Positions 21,605-35,512 of a DNA stretch of 64,000 bases are shown piece by piece. The notes beneath the pieces are model-generated. The model was not told the origin of the DNA. It saw nothing but the letters and a program-made list of their open reading frames with translations, and did no database searches. Origin of the DNA: Paramacrobiotus metropolitanus (Eukaryota; Tardigrada; Eutardigrada; Parachela; Macrobiotidae). Position 1 is the stretch's first letter. Each line of letters begins with the position of its first letter. The stretch spans positions 1,674,001-1,738,000 of the forward strand of contig NW_026570227.1 of NCBI RefSeq assembly GCF_019649055.1, written 5' to 3'. The translations under genes and the position numbers were made by a program.

Positions 21605-24600
21605 ATGCGGAAGAAGACCAACCTGAAATTAGCTGCTGTGCGTCGCGGCGTCAAACGCCAACTACAACCAACATCATCCAAACTCCACGCTTCTAGTATT
21701 TATCCCCACTATGACGCCGACCTGCCCCCGCTCAACTTCGACGTCCTGGCCGACGACGGCACGTACAACGACCTCCTGGACGCCTCCGTCGCCGAGGACA
21801 CCATCCAGCGCAAAAACAAGAAAAAGCAGAAAACCGAGGACCCCGACGATCTCCGCAGCACCTTCCAGGCCTCCTCCAGCGCCAATGTGCGTTTCCTCTT
21901 GCCGACCAAGGGGAAGGATGGTCTGCAGATGCGCTACCAAGAGATGGAGGAGATCCCCGAGAAGAAGAAGGAGAAAGCTCAGGAACCCCGCGAGGACCCC
22001 CGCGAACCCGTCAAATTCCCGCCCTTCGCGGGGGATCCGCACTGGAAGCGGCGGATCGCGTCGTTGTGTCTGGATGTCATCGAGAATCCCGAGAAAAACT
22101 TGAAATCGCTGCGGGAGCTGTTGGCCGGGCTCGGGGAACCCGGGGTGGAGGGGAACGTGATTGGGGTGATTTTAGCTAGTCTCGTCGAGGTTTTCAAGGT
22201 AAGGCTAAAGTTTACACAGTTTTGGGTTGCTTCACAATGATTTAAAATCAGAATTTATTTTTTTAATTTTCGGAGTACTTTTGCTGTTATCGGCAGTGAG
22301 AATCAAATTAAAATTATTTTACCTTATTGTAGAATATAAAATTAAGTTAGACTGATTAATTTTAAAATACTTACTTTCCGAGTACTCGTATTTTTGATTT
22401 TGTAAACAGGAAAATAAAATTCAATATTTATAGTTATTGTGTTACTGATTTATCGTCATGTTTAAAACTTATTTCATTTAATTTTAATAAATGGGCATTT
22501 AATTCGACCATTTTCTCCATATACAATTAATAAAATAAAAACTAAATAAATCGATTTCCCGAGTATTTTAATTTTAAAAACAAGGAATTTAAATTGAAAT
22601 TATCGTCATTTTTAAAAACTATTAGATTCAATTTTAATAAATCGGCATTTAATTTGCCCAGTGTCTCATATATAAAATTGTTGAAATTATAATTAAATAA
22701 ATCAAAATTCTTTACTTAAAGGATATTCTGCCGGGCTACCGCATCACGTGGCGGGGGAGGTGGAGAAGGAGCAGCGCATGAAGAAGGAGACGCGGGAACT
22801 GCAGAGCTACGAGCAGGCCTTGTTGGGGCTGTACCAGCGCTATCTGCAGAAACTGGAGGGGCTGCTGGGGGCGCTGAAGGGGAAGGGGGCCCCGGTGGGG
22901 GCGGAGTGCGGGGTGGCCGTCAAGTGCCTGACGCAGTTGTTGTTGACGCAGATGCACTTTAATTTCCGCAAGAACCTCGTCTCCGCCGTCGTCACCATCG
23001 CCACGTGCCGCGTCCCGGAATTTCAGGTAAATTTAATTTATTTGTAATTTTTTGTAGATTTATTTGCAATTAGTTATTTCCCTTAGTGATTATTATTCCT
23101 TAGCCGGGACTTTTTTCGTTCAGTAGAGTAGTATTATTTTTAATTCTGTACATTTCTTTTTTGGGTTTTTGCTTAATTTTTAGACGGTAGTTTAATTTGT
23201 TTTAGCAAAATTTTGTCTTGAAATTTCGCCCAATTTGTTGCGAATTTTCACCCCTTTCAGGCTGTATTTTTGCCCACCAGTAAGATCTGCTTTTCTCTTC
23301 TCTGGCCATGAATTTTTTTAGTAGAACATTATTGTTTTTAATTTTGCAAATTTGTTATAAAAAAATTGTTTATAATTTTATTTTCATGTTGAACATTTTA
23401 AATTACGTGTACCGTATCATGTATGTGTTTTATAGAAGAAATTCCCTGGATTTTTTCGTCATTTGATTTTTAAAGTGTTCCTGCACATCTGCAGTATCTT
23501 CCGCTGTTTGTTTTTTAATTTGCCGTAAATTCTACTACAGTTAAATTTGTGCTAAAAAATGTTTTTTTTAAATATTGGTAAGGAATTGTATTTTATTATC
23601 AGAAAAATAATATTTTCCTCTCGATTTTTTCCGTCACTTCTCATTTTCTCAGTGTTGGATTATTTTTTTCCCCAGGAAACGGCGGCGGTGTGTCTGGAGA
23701 CGGTGTTCCAGCAGGACAAGAGCGGCGACGCCAGCCTGGACGCGGTGGAGGCGGTGTCGAAGCTGGCCAAGAGCGGCGGGCAGCGGCTGACGCGGCGCTT
23801 ATTGGAGACGCTGACGTCGATTCGGTTAAGTAAGCAGTTGATGGAGGAAGCGCGCGAGAAGAAGGCCAAACCCGACCGCAAAACCCTGAGCCACGCCGAG
23901 CGGAAACGGCAGAAGGAAGTCGCCAAGGTGGAGAAGGAGCTGCAGGCCTCCCAGGCCCAGGAGAACGTCCGCGTCAAGGCCCGATTGCAGTCGCAGGTGT
24001 TACGAAAAATTGAAAACATAATTTGAAAAATTAATAATTTTGTCTTTGTAATTTTCAGAATTTTTTTGAATCTAATAAAACAATTTATGAAATGGTTTTC
24101 TTACCGAATTTTATTACAGTTATATTGAGCACTTTATTCATCTTTTCAATGGTTTCCACTTTCCAGCACTAATTTTAATTTTAGTGTTTTCTTTAATTAA
24201 TAAAAATTTTGTTTTTCTGGTTTCCATAGTTTTAATTAAAAGAATATTTTTCTTGTGGTTTATTGAATAAACTTGATTCTTGCCATTTTTTGGAAAATAA
24301 ATGACAAATTTAATTTGTATGCATGATTTATTAAATTTATTTGTGATGCTTTTATTGTCAGTGGAATTGTTTTTGTTGATTCAGAAAATTTTTTCAGATT
24401 GTAACATTTTTTAATTTTTTAAAATTGTCAGTAAATTTGTTCTGGTTGATTTAAGGAATTTGTTATTGATTATTTTATTTTTGAATTTTTTATTGTCATT
24501 AATTGAATTTTTTGTATCTTGAATTTTTTATTTTCAGGTTAATGAATAATTTCTTCATGTAAATAATGGTTGAATTTGCGTAGATTCTGCAAGCGTTATT

Positions 24601-25994
24601 CGCGACGTATTTCCGCATTCTGCGGCTGGCCGACGAACGCACCCGCCGGAAGCTGCTGCCGGGCGTCCTGATGGGCGTGGCCAAGTTCGCCCACCTGATC
24701 AGCATCGATTTCATGGACGACCTGGTGGAGACGCTGCACAAGATCGTCCAGACGGAGGCCTGCTCGCTGCTGGAGGGGTTGTTGTGCGTGCGGACGGTGC
24801 TGACGTTGGTCTCGGGCCAGGGCACGGCGCTCAACATCGATCCGCACCGGTTTTATCATTATTTACTGCAGGCGCTGGCCGGGCTGCAGGGCACGGAGGA
24901 GCGGGCGGTGTTTGTGCAGATTGTCGAGTGTGTCCGCAAAGGTAAAGTTTTGTGCGAGGAAAAAAATGGAATTTTTCGGAAAAAAAATCAGATAAAATTA
25001 AACACAAAAATTGTCGTGCGGATTCTTTTATTTGTGGTTTAATCATAATTTGCCTGGAATAATAACATTATTTTTTTGTGGAATGTGTCAGTTAGCCTTT
25101 AGGTTTATAATAATTTCGTAATTTAAATAACCGGTTTAATTTTAATAATGATTTCTTAATGAGAACTTGGTAACGAAAATCAGAATTAGGTATAGAAAAT
25201 TTCCTTTTTAATTAAAAAGTTCGAAGTTTGAAAAATGCTTGCGAATTACGAAATATACACTCGTAAACTGGAAATTTTTGATTAAAAATTGGCAAGAAAA
25301 AAGAAAATTAGGAACTGAAATTTGAATTGAAATTTTCGAAAATCGATAAATGCGTGCAAATTACGAAATACACACGTAAATTAAAATTTTTATCAGGAAT
25401 TCCGAGTTTGAATTGAAATCTGAAATCTGAAAATCTGAAATAAAGATTCGGATTTTGAAATTAGAAAATATATGCGAAATATAAAATAAAAAACTGTATT
25501 TTTGAATTTAAAATCGGAATTTTCGGAAATAAAAATCCGAAAATAAATTTTAATTACGTGATTTTAATTTGGCTGCTTTATTTGCTGATGTAGGGTTCAT
25601 CGAGCGTAAAAAGTTGATTTCGGTGGAGCGCGCCAGCCGGTGCGCCAAGGGCCTGGCCAGCGCGGCGCTGCGCAGTCCCCCGGTGGAATGCGTGGCCCTG
25701 TTACTCCTCCTCAAGTCCCTCCTGACCGCCCACCCCCGCCTGGACACCCTCCTAGACCCGGAGTTCGTCCAGCCGGCCCTCATCATCCCCACCGCCGCCG
25801 ACGACGTCCTGGCGCCCGCCCCGCTGTGGGAACTGCAGATGCTGCGCCGCCACCATCACGCCGCGGTGCGGGCGTTGACGGAGAAGGTGCTGGGCCACGA
25901 CCGCATCGCCAATCAGTGGGCGGGGCTCCTCAAGACCGATCCCCTGGAGGTGCTCCGGGATGGCGCGGCGTTCGGGCTGGCGGATGTGTGTTGA
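21605..25994 (+). CDS. noc3l: nucleolar complex protein 3 (NOC3-like), with a one-base frameshift in exon 2
   Basis: Five exons: 21605-22198, 22722-23026, 23676-23996, 24584-24941, 25594-25994; phases 0, 0, 0, 1. About 660 residues. NOC3 acts in the nucleolus and nucleoplasm in 60S pre-ribosome maturation and transport and is also linked to replication initiation. Matching motifs run through the whole length: a basic Lys-rich N terminus; WKRRIASLCLDVIENPEKNL; the CBF/Noc region with LVSAVVTIATCRVPEF; ATYFRILRLADERTRRKLLP; VAKFAHLISIDFMDDLVETL; SGQGTALNIDPHRFYHYLLQ; and near the end LWELQMLRRHHHAAVRAL. At the start of exon 2 the frame for DILPGYRI runs into a stop, while GEVEKEQRMKKETREL is in the next frame. 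One extra G in the run of five at 22753-22757 would restore it. This looks like a sequence error, though a real lesion is possible. Confidence 0.9.
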
Positions 25995-26525
25995 AGCGGG
26001 GAAGGTTGTGTTGTGGGAGAAACTGAATTAAAATCATGGGAAAATGTGCGCTGCGATTTGATGGAATATTTTACGAATTTAACTGCAGCAATTAATATTA
26101 AATTCTGTTAAATTCGGATTTAATTTGATTTTAAATTTCAGATTAACAAAACTTCGTGCACAAATTTTTCACAAAATTTAAAAAAAAAACTAAAAAATCG
26201 TTAGTAGATAATTACTAATAATAATATTTCAAAAAGAATTAGAATTAATTATTTAATCAAATGGAATTTTTGTTCGTAAACTAAAAATTTATTAATGAAG
26301 CTTTAATTTCAGTTAGCGGGTTTTATTAATTATCGTTTGATACAGGATATGTGCAGATGAACTGAGAAAACAAATAACAGATTACAAAAAAACAGAGCGG
26401 AAGAAAATAAGTTACAAGGGAAAAGTCGGGCTGCAGATGCAGAGCGCGGGTTTTTAGTGGGGAAACGGCGATGCCGGTGCAGCATCAGGATAACAGATAG
26501 GCAGATAGGAAATCGGGAACTACAG
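25995..26525. other. convergent spacer between NOC3 and NF-YC
   Basis: AT-rich 3' flanks of both genes; no exon or notable repeat was found. Confidence 0.4.
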
Positions 26526-28210
26526 TCAATCGGAGGCTTCCTGCGGCTGCAGCTGGTTGGGATTGATGGAGACCTGCAGCTGGCTGCCGCCGCCGGTGGG
26601 CGCCTGGATGACGATCTGGTTGGAGGCCGACAGGGGGATGCCCAGGGTGGAGATGTACTGCCGGATGGCCTCAATCTGCTGCGCCGTCAAACTCAACTGC
26701 AAAACGCAACGCCAACGTCAATCATCATATTAAAATAATTAAAAAATTAATATTAAAATCGGCGCAATAAAAAATTATTTAATCATGGAGTGATCCATTA
26801 GTAAATTACGCAAAATTAAATCGACCCCAACCCCTACAAAAAAACGACTGAAATTGTGAAACTGATCCTTCAATTTATGCTAAAATTAAATCCAGAAAAT
26901 CGGCGCCAGTCCTTACAAAAATAATTTAATTTTCAAAATTGCTGCTCAGAGCTTACTCCAACAAAAACTAATTCTCTTACATTGCCAAAATAATATATTC
27001 ATGTTGCGAATGATAAATTCGAAAAAAAAGCTAAAATAAATGGGTACTCACGTTGGCTTGCTGGATCTCGCCGGCGGAGTTGTTGATGACGACGGGGAGC
27101 GTGGCGCCCTCTTGGACGCTGAGCGTCTGCTGCGCACTGCCCTGCACGGCCAACTGCAGCTGCGTCACGGGCACGCTGGGCAGGCCCTGCACCGCCGAGG
27201 TCACCTGCCCGCCCTGCTGCACGAAGTACTGCACCTCCGACACCGACCGCGGCTGAAAAACAACCCAGTTAATTTACTCATTTTTAACACTATGTATTTC
27301 TTAAATAAATCACTAAATTTCATTAAAATTACGTTTTTTATTTAATAACTTTTATTGCGCTATTTTTTCCCTTTTTTAATTTTTTTAAAATTATTTATTT
27401 TTAAGTAATAAATGTTAAAAAGCCCTCACCGTGCTTTTGGAAGGCGGTTTGGGCTTCACTTCATCGCGCGGGACAATGTCGATGAGGAAATCGAACTGGT
27501 CGCACTTGCTGACGGCCGTGGCGACGTCGTTGCGCTGCAGAGTGCGGCGCTTGTTCTCCTCCACATGCAGCCAGGCACGCAGTGTCAGCTCTTCGATGAA
27601 CATCTCACAGGCTTTGGAAAGCACGACGGGCGCTTCGGAACTGATCATCTATCGCCAAATCACGTTTAGATCATTGCAAATTTTAATATTATTAGCAGGA
27701 AGATTTTTCCTACCCCCACGTCTTCGTCCAGTTTCATAATCTTCTTGATCCTGGCCAGGGGTAGCTCGGGATGGCGAAACTCATCCTGAAAATCAAACAA
27801 AAACAATTAGTACAGCGCAAGTCATGCGTCTCCGTGTACAACATCACGTAACTGTTAGTAATGAACGGGAAAGAAACCGGATGCGCCGCTATTAACGTAC
27901 TGATTTACGAAAATCATAATACAGCGCAGGTTATTCGGCTTCCTGTACAGTACTATGCGATTCCTAGCAGTGAACAGGTAAGAGACCGCATGCGCCGCAA
28001 CTAACGTACAGGTTTCATGGCACGAATCCGATGCATCTGGCGCTGCCAGAAATTCCGCAGGGACGCCTCCGCCGAGGATTCTTTCCCGGGGATCTCCTCG
28101 CTCCCGGAGGCCTGGATGACTAGCTGTTGATTGGCATCCAGGATGACGGGTGTCCCATCCGCCGTCATCAGACTGGTGCCCGGAGGAAAATTCGATAAAC
28201 TGAAGGCCAT
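26526..28210 (-). CDS. nfyc: nuclear transcription factor Y subunit gamma (NF-YC)
   Basis: Five exons on the - strand: 28210-28010, 27785-27714, 27648-27430, 27252-27052, 26696-26526. All junctions are phase 0; 287 residues. NF-YC pairs with NF-YB through its histone fold and, with NF-YA, binds CCAAT boxes. The core is unmistakable: [16 protein letters not shown], then [58 protein letters not shown] and [12 protein letters not shown]. The exons after the fold encode a Gln-rich activation region ([37 protein letters not shown]), typical of animal NF-YC. The N-terminal 40 residues, before the fold, are also Gln/hydrophobic ([15 protein letters not shown]). The gene is head to head with CC2D1. 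The shared promoter contains CCAAT boxes, so feedback is possible. Confidence 0.95.
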
Positions 28211-28959
28211 TGTGCAACAGGGAAATTCCGATCGCCGCGAATTTCGGACGAAAAGTTGCAGAAGACGAGGGAGAAACGCTGCCGGAGAGTCTCGGCGCAC
28301 CAAAACAGGAGAGTGGCGCCAATCCGAAAGGACTAATCAGACGTTACTGCAAATTCTGGTTCGCCAGCCAGGAAATCCAATCGACAGCGAGCGCGAGACT
28401 GCAATCATTGGCGCATTGAAAGACACGCCAGCTGTGATGGTTGGGTGGCTGCTAAGCCAACCAAATTCCTCGGTACATACCTTCCGTTCTGCTGCTCTCA
28501 GCTCGATTTACCACTGATCCTCCTAATCCTATTGTGTCTCTCCTTGATCTATGGATCATCCAGCAACAGTACACAGGATATTGGCTACAGTTCGATTATT
28601 TATCCCGTTGTTTTTCTCCTGACTTTTGAAAGTGAATAAACGTGCATTAACATGAATTAAATAACGGTCGATTTTGAATCTCCACTGCAGCTAAAAATGC
28701 GCTGCAATTCCATCCACGGTTGAATGTGAATTCCACTGGCGATTCGTGTACTTTGAGAATAACCACTTCCGCCATCGAGTGGAATGGAAAGCACATGGCC
28801 TGTCATTATTTGTTGCGAGTCATCTTGAAAACAATCAACTTTTTGAGTTTTCCAACTTTTCCATGTTTACGATTTGTATTTTTTCTAACTGAATCCAGAA
28901 GCAACACGATCGGATTATTATAAACTTTTATTCTTGTTGGAATACGTGAGGGATCGAGC
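28211..28959. promoter_or_regulatory. divergent promoter region of NF-YC and CC2D1 with CCAAT boxes
   Basis: The 749 bp between the two start codons contain CCAAT at 28319-28323 and 28377-28381, and the reverse (ATTGG) at 28407-28411, all within 200 bp of the NF-YC ATG. No TATA box was found near either gene. A long open frame over this region is antisense to NF-YC exon 1 and is not called as a gene. Confidence 0.45.
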
Positions 28960-31900
28960 ATGGCCAGCAGGAAACCGCGCAGTTCGCAGCCCGCGCCGTC
29001 GCGTCCCAATCGAGCCAATGTTCCCTTCCAAATCGTAAGAAAAATCCTACTGCGTCGCTTCTGCAGCGTTGTATGTGAGTCTGTTGGTGTCATTCGCAGC
29101 CGTTCGGCATGCCCGACCTGTCGATGGACGCCGCCATGGACGACTTCCTGGGCGGGGACGACGGCGACATGAACGACGAGGACCTGGAAGCGGAGCTGAA
29201 CGCCCTCATGAGTGGCAGCGACATCCGCAGCCGCCCGCCCCGGGGCGCGGGGGTCTCGCCCCAGCCGGCCAGGGGGGCGCCGTCTCCGCAGGGAAAAGGA
29301 CCTCGTAAGTGCTGTCCCCAGTTAAGGGCACTTTTAATTAATTTTTTAGATTTTTTAAGGGTAATTTGAATTTTATTTGGAATTAAAGTGAAAATTAATT
29401 GATAATTTAATCAGTCAGTTATGTATCCAAATTTATTAAATTCGAACTTTTTTATTAAATTAAGTACATGAAAGGCAGTGTCAGTTAACTTAGCCACTAG
29501 GTAAGCTTTTTTTATTGATTTTTTTAATTTGTTGGATTGTTGGAGGGATTTTGAATTTTATTTGGAATTCAGTTTATACCGAATTTTTAATCTACCAGTT
29601 GTATTAAATTCGAACTGAATTGAAAATTTAATGTTTTAATCAGTTAAAAAAATTTAATCAACCTTGAGTATATTTGATTTTTCTTCGACAGATTTTTAAA
29701 TTTTGCAATTTTATTTTTACTAAATGTTGGAGTGAATTTTTGGGATTTCCTTTGAAATTTTTCACATTATTTTCGATTTTTCATGCAGCGATGGCGCCCC
29801 CGCGACGCAGCAAGGGCAGCACCCCCAACCCGGCCCTTGTCCCGCCGGTGCTGCTCGGCCTGGACCTGAAGGATATCGAAAAAATCGGGATGGACGAGGG
29901 ACACGACGACGATGAGGATATCGATGAGGACGACCCGGAATTACTGGTAAAATCCGTCTGCGCTGCGTTTTCAGGGGCGGAAGTGATTGTACAAAGGGGG
30001 TTGTAGGCGGAACTGGCGGATCTGACCCCGGACGAGGTGGACGACATGCCGGTGCCGGCGCGGACCGAGGTGAAGGTGTCGCCGGCACGGGCGGCTGCCG
30101 GACACTCGCCGCTGGTGACGCTGCTGTTGGAGCGGCTGGAGAATTACGAGGGCGCCAAGCAGGAGGCCGTGGACGGCAAGGAGGCGGGGAAGGTGCGCCG
30201 CTACGAGCGCGCCATTAAGGTACAACGCTAACGTAAAAATTCAAAACAGTCGGTTGCATAGATAGCCTGCGGCAGTGATTTTAACGAAATTCGCAGAGAA
30301 AAGATGTAAGTTAGTTTAATGCGAATGAATAAGATATCTTCAATAATTTGGTTGTATGCAGTTGATTAAATTGTTGAATATATTAAGCAGAAAAACCCAG
30401 CGATGGTAATAGTTGATTGATTCTGTAGAACAGTAGCTGGAAAGTAAATTAATGGTAATAATTGATATTAGTTTTGTCGATAAGTTGTAGAAGAAAATAA
30501 CAAAAAAATTAAATTATGGCAATATTTGAATTATTGTTCAACAGGAAAATAAACCGTGTCAGTTAATTTTTGCTCACTAAATTAGGAAAATAAATAAAAT
30601 AAAAGGGGCAATAAAATAAATTGAATTTGTTTCGATAATTTTAAAGAAAACCAGAGCCGGAAAATTAAATCGTCGGAATATTAAATTCGTCGTCGTCGGA
30701 AAATTAAATCGTCGAAAATGAAATAAATGGATTATTATTTAACAGGATAACAGCCGAAAAATAAATGGCAGTATTGGAGTCATTTTTTAAAACATTTATT
30801 TAGTGGAAAAATCGGAGGATACTTACCTCAGTATTCGCATAAAATCAGCGGCAGATTGTTGCCTTCGCGAAGTGATTTACCGCGGCGGTGACGGAAGTAT
30901 GATTATTCGATAGACCATAAAAGAGCAGATCGGCGAGGCGAAGAAGGGCCAGCCGGTGGCCGAGGAGGACATTCCGCCGCCCATCTTCGTCAAATCCGTC
31001 CTGCAGAAGCCCCTGGCCGACAGCAAGCCCTTCCCCTCGGTCCCCTCCAACCTGGCCCAGCAGGGTCACCACCCGGCGGTCGCGGCCCCCAAGGAGGCCC
31101 CGCCCAGCGTCCCGCCGGTGCCCCCGCGGCCCTCCCCGCAGGCGCCGGCGGCCGCGCCCGTCAAGGAAGAGAACTTCGTCCTGTTGACGCTGAAATCGCG
31201 ACGCGAAGAGTACCGGCACGCGGCGCTTGAGGCCAAGCGGGCGGAGAATAAAAAGGACGCCATGCGCTTCATGACCGTCGCCAAGGTGGGTGCACATTTA
31301 CAGAAAACAGGAAAAAATAATAAAATAAATTATGAAAGCAAAAATAAAATTAACGAAAAATGGGACGGAAAATATAATCAACGGGTGATCGATGGGAAAA
31401 ATAAAGAAAATAAAGAAAAAACTAATCGAAGGTAAATCGAACAAACTGCCTGTTTAAACCATTTATTTTTAACGACTAACGTTAAAAATTCATAACTTAA
31501 AAGTTAAATTTAATACTGTTTTAAAACTTTTTTTCAATTTTGATTTATAATTTTTTTGAATTTGGAGTTTGTTTAAATTTGATTTTCATGTCAAATTAAG
31601 CCAGAAATAGTCAGATCAAAGGAAAAAATAAAATAAAATGAAAATCAAATGGAATGAAAAATTATAATAACGAAAAACAGACATAAAATAAACCAGAAAT
31701 AAAATGAACTGAAAAATAAAACATAAAGAGAAAATGGGCGAAAAATTGCCTGTTTGAATTAGCAATTCGACGTGGTGATCGAGGCGGCGGAGCGCGGCGA
31801 AGAGCTGGATTTATCGGAAATGCCGCCGCATCCCAGCGAGCTCCCTCCCGAGTCCCCCGGCCCGGTGAAAACCGCTCCGGAACCGCCACGGACCGTCCCG

Positions 31901-34900
31901 CCCCGGGCGCCGGCTCCTGTTGCCGGTGACGACGACATTCCGGAAATTGACCCCGGTAAATGAGCCGTAAATAAACATATTTTGTCATCAGTAAATTTGG
32001 AAATATATTTTGCCGTAAATTGGATTAATAAATTTAAAAATGCGCAGCGGATGCGAAGATGGCGTTCCATGCGCCGGACGCACCGAAGACCGTGTTGGAA
32101 GCGCTGCAGCAGCGGCTGCAGAAGTACAAATCCACGGCGGAGGAAGCGCAGAAGGCCGGGGATGCGTCGCGGGCGCGGCGCATGCAGCGCATCGTCAAGC
32201 AGTATCAGGACGCCATCAAGGACGTCCAGGCCAAACGCCCGGTGGATTTCGCCGAATTGCCCACGCCCCCGGGATTCGGGCCCATTCCCACGAGCGTCGC
32301 GGCCGGTGCGTACAGAATTCCATGCGCAATTAATTATTAGAATTTTCTCTCGGTATTTTCATAATTTTGTGAAGTACATTTTTTATCTTTTCTAATAAAT
32401 CCTTTTGCATAATTTCGTTCAACGAGAAATGTTTTCCATATTTTATTTTATAGTTCACAATTGTTTTGATAGTTCGTCACACTTATTTTTGGGAATTAGT
32501 AAGTATTACAAATATTTAAAAATTGATTTTTTTATTTTTTCTTTAAAACGTTTTTAATGATATTTTCAGTTACTGTTCTTTCGATTGTTTTATTTTATTG
32601 TTTTGTAAATTTAGTTTTATACATTTCGTAATTTATGTTAAGCATTTTCGGCAATTTACGAAGTATTTTTCGGGAGGTGGATTTATTTTGATTTTTTATA
32701 AATACTTGCGAACATTTTTGCTTTCTTATCAGGTACGTAATAGTTTTGGAAGATGGATAATTTTTCTTTTTTTTATTTCAGCAATTCTTTCTTTTATTTG
32801 TAGGTCGGCCATCGGCTGCGCCGGCAGCTGCTGCCGCCGGCGTCAAACCCGCACCGAAGCCGGCCCTTCCCGCCGCCGCCCACGGCCGGCTGCCGCACGC
32901 GACAACGCGGGAATCGCGCAACGAGCAGCAGTATCAGCTGCTGAATGAGCGGCACAAGCAGCTGAAGTTGGCGGCGTTGAAGGCCAAGAAGGAGGGCGCC
33001 GTGGAGACGGCCAAGCACTATCTGCGCCAGGCCAAGGGCCTCGAACCCATGATCGAGGCTTCGGCTAACGGACTTCCGGTGGATTTGGCCGCCGTGCCCA
33101 AAGCGCCGCCGGGGTTCGCCAGCGCCACGGCCGGGCCCAGTGAACGCGACGGGTTCGAGGTCAGTCGGGGGAAATAACGAATAATAAAAGACATTAATTT
33201 AATATTCTTAAAGAATTCGATTTATCGCAGCCGATGGCCGACCTGCAAATGAGAAGAGAATTAATGCTAAATGAAAGAAAAATTATGCAGCACTCCATCC
33301 GATTAATAATGATAATGAATTGAATTTTATTCTTTAATGAAGAAAATTACAATTTATAAATGATGAACGCGACTCTGTTTCGGTGATCAGGAAAGTTTTC
33401 GAGAAATAAAATAACTGCAGTACACGTGCATGATTTTGTAAATTTGTGAAAATAAAATCTATCCATTTTAATTTATTCTAGACATTCTTTTGCACTTTCA
33501 GGGTTGTTCTGTTAGATACAAAATTAATAGAAATAATTTACTAATAAAAAATTAAATTTCTGGTAATTTTAGAAGAAAATATGGTAAAACAATTACTGAA
33601 TTTGTATAATTTGAAGCCATAGTTGAAAGAGTGTTTTTGGGCGCCTGTGCAGGTGGTGGGGTACGAAGAGGCGGGCGCCCACCGGCCGGCCAACCAGCCG
33701 GGCAGTCGGGCGGAGGTGTTCGTGCAGCTGGAGAAGGAGCTGGTGGCGCAGGTGCAGATGTGTGTGCGCAACGCGGCGCACTTCCACAAATCCGGCGACA
33801 TCCCCATGGCCGAGCGCTTCGACAAGTTCAACCAGCACGCCCGCAAGGATCTGGAGGCCCTGCGCAACGCCTTCAAGCACGCCCTGCCCGTGCCCAAGTT
33901 CCACTACGAGACGCGCGTCTTCTCCGTCGTCAAGTAAGAAAATCAATGAGCAAAATAAACAATCAAAATAATTATTGTAAATTCGATACGAACTGGATTA
34001 CCGATTGTTGATTTTAAAATCGATGCAAATTAAATTCATTGATTTAAAAAGCCGGTAATATTTAAGGGTTTTTAAATAAACTGTCATATGTATGTTATTA
34101 CAAAAATAAACTGTTATACGAGTTTATTTAAAAATGCAACAGTTATTTAAAAACCGTTAAATAGGAAAATGGATGAAAATATAGATTTAGAATGAATTAA
34201 AGGAATTTCTGGAAGCGAAGCGATAATGCAAGGTGGGTTGTTGTGTTGTGTCAGGTGCTGTCCGGAGTTGCCGGATAATGTGATGGAATTGACCATATTG
34301 CGCGGCTTCGGCTACTCGTTGCCGGGATTCGCGCCTGCGGATTTCACCAGCTATGTCAAATGGGATTTTCCCTTTCCGGCGGTACGAATTACACATAACT
34401 GGTTTCCTTTGAAAACGGGAATTTGGTGGATTTTGTAATTGTGGTTTTTATATTTTTTATTGTTGTAAAATTTTTTTCTTTCTTGGTTATTTCCGATGCT
34501 TAGCCAGTTGGTGGTTGTACGTATTATATGGCAAAAAAACAGGGAATTTGGTTGATTGGATAATTTGTGTAATGGCAGGAGGCGCCGCAGTCGAAAGCGA
34601 CGACGTGGATCAAGGGGACGAACGAGCCGGAGTACAACGCCACGTTCCCGCTGCAGATTAACCGCAAGTCGCGCGCTCTGGCCCGCATCATGAAGTCCAA
34701 GGGCATCAACTGCGAAATCTACGTCAAAATGTTAGCAAAAACACCGCTGCTTTTTTCTTAACACTTCTTTAATATATTCAATTAATTCTCAGAGGAATTT
34801 ATCGCGGAATTTGGAGTGTGGTTAGACAGTTCGGAAATCGAGAGTCATTCGTTTTATCAGAGTTACGAGCAGACAGAAACTGACAGAAAAATATTTTACA

Positions 34901-35512
34901 AAATAATAATAAGGTTATAATAAGAGAAACAATAAATAACAAGTACTACGAAGGAGATAATAATTATAAAAAAATGGAAAATTAAAAGACGGATTAAATA
35001 AAATCTCTTATAAAATTGAACCAATAAAAGAAAACGGAAAATAAAAAAAAACTTAGAAAAAAAAGGACCAGTAAAATAAAATAAAGAAGCTAACCAGTAA
35101 GATAAAAAAAAATAAAATAAGAAAGTAAAATAAGTACTTAACAGCAAGAATAAAGAGGATGATGACAAACGAAGCGTAAACATAGATTAAATAATATAAA
35201 ACAAACAAAACCAGGAAATAAATTGAAGAAAATACGAATTCATTTAATTGTATTGATATTGGTATTTGTCAATAAGTCGTGGTGGTCGGCAGGGGCTTTC
35301 TGAAAGCGGATAAAGTGCTGGCGACGGTGCAGATCCCGCTGGAGGCGCTGGAGACGCACTGCGTCCTGCACGGCGCCTTCAACCTGATGAACGGGAAGCA
35401 GGCGGCCGGCGGCAAGCTGGAGGTGCGCGTGCGGTTGCGCGAACCCATCGTCAAGCCGGAAGTGGAGGAGCTGCGCGAGAAGTGGCTCGTCATCGACCAG
35501 TTCGTCCGCTGA
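28960..35512 (+). CDS. cc2d1: CC2D1 / Lethal giant discs (coiled-coil and C2 domain protein 1)
   Basis: Twelve exons: 28960-29034, 29100-29304, 29789-29946, 30007-30219, 30914-31285, 31763-31955, 32048-32305, 32804-33159, 33653-33933, 34255-34381, 34579-34730, 35293-35512. All phases agree; 869 residues. Lgd/CC2D1 binds ESCRT-III CHMP4/Shrub at endosomes and controls Notch trafficking. The sequence shows four DM14 repeats (for example LLLERLENYEGAKQEA, LTLKSRREEYRHAALEAKRA, LQQRLQKYKSTAEEAQKAGD, LLNERHKQLKLAALKAKKEG) separated by Pro/Ala-rich linkers. A helical stretch (MAERFDKFNQHARKDLEAL) and a C-terminal C2 domain (YVKWDFPFP, then VLATVQIPLEALE and GGKLEVRVRLREPI) follow. Intron 3 is only 60 bp. 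The exon 11/12 border (AAAAT/GTTAGC to CAG/G at 35292) was chosen because it restores the family's length; the donor is weak. Confidence 0.93.

Noticed and set aside
28131-28517. 128-codon open frame on the + strand
   Set aside because: It lies antisense to the well-supported first exon of NF-YC and in the divergent promoter.
34896-35183. 95-codon - strand frame rich in Phe, Leu and Tyr
   Set aside because: It is the translation of an AT-rich intron of CC2D1 (poly-A/T bias), not a membrane protein gene.
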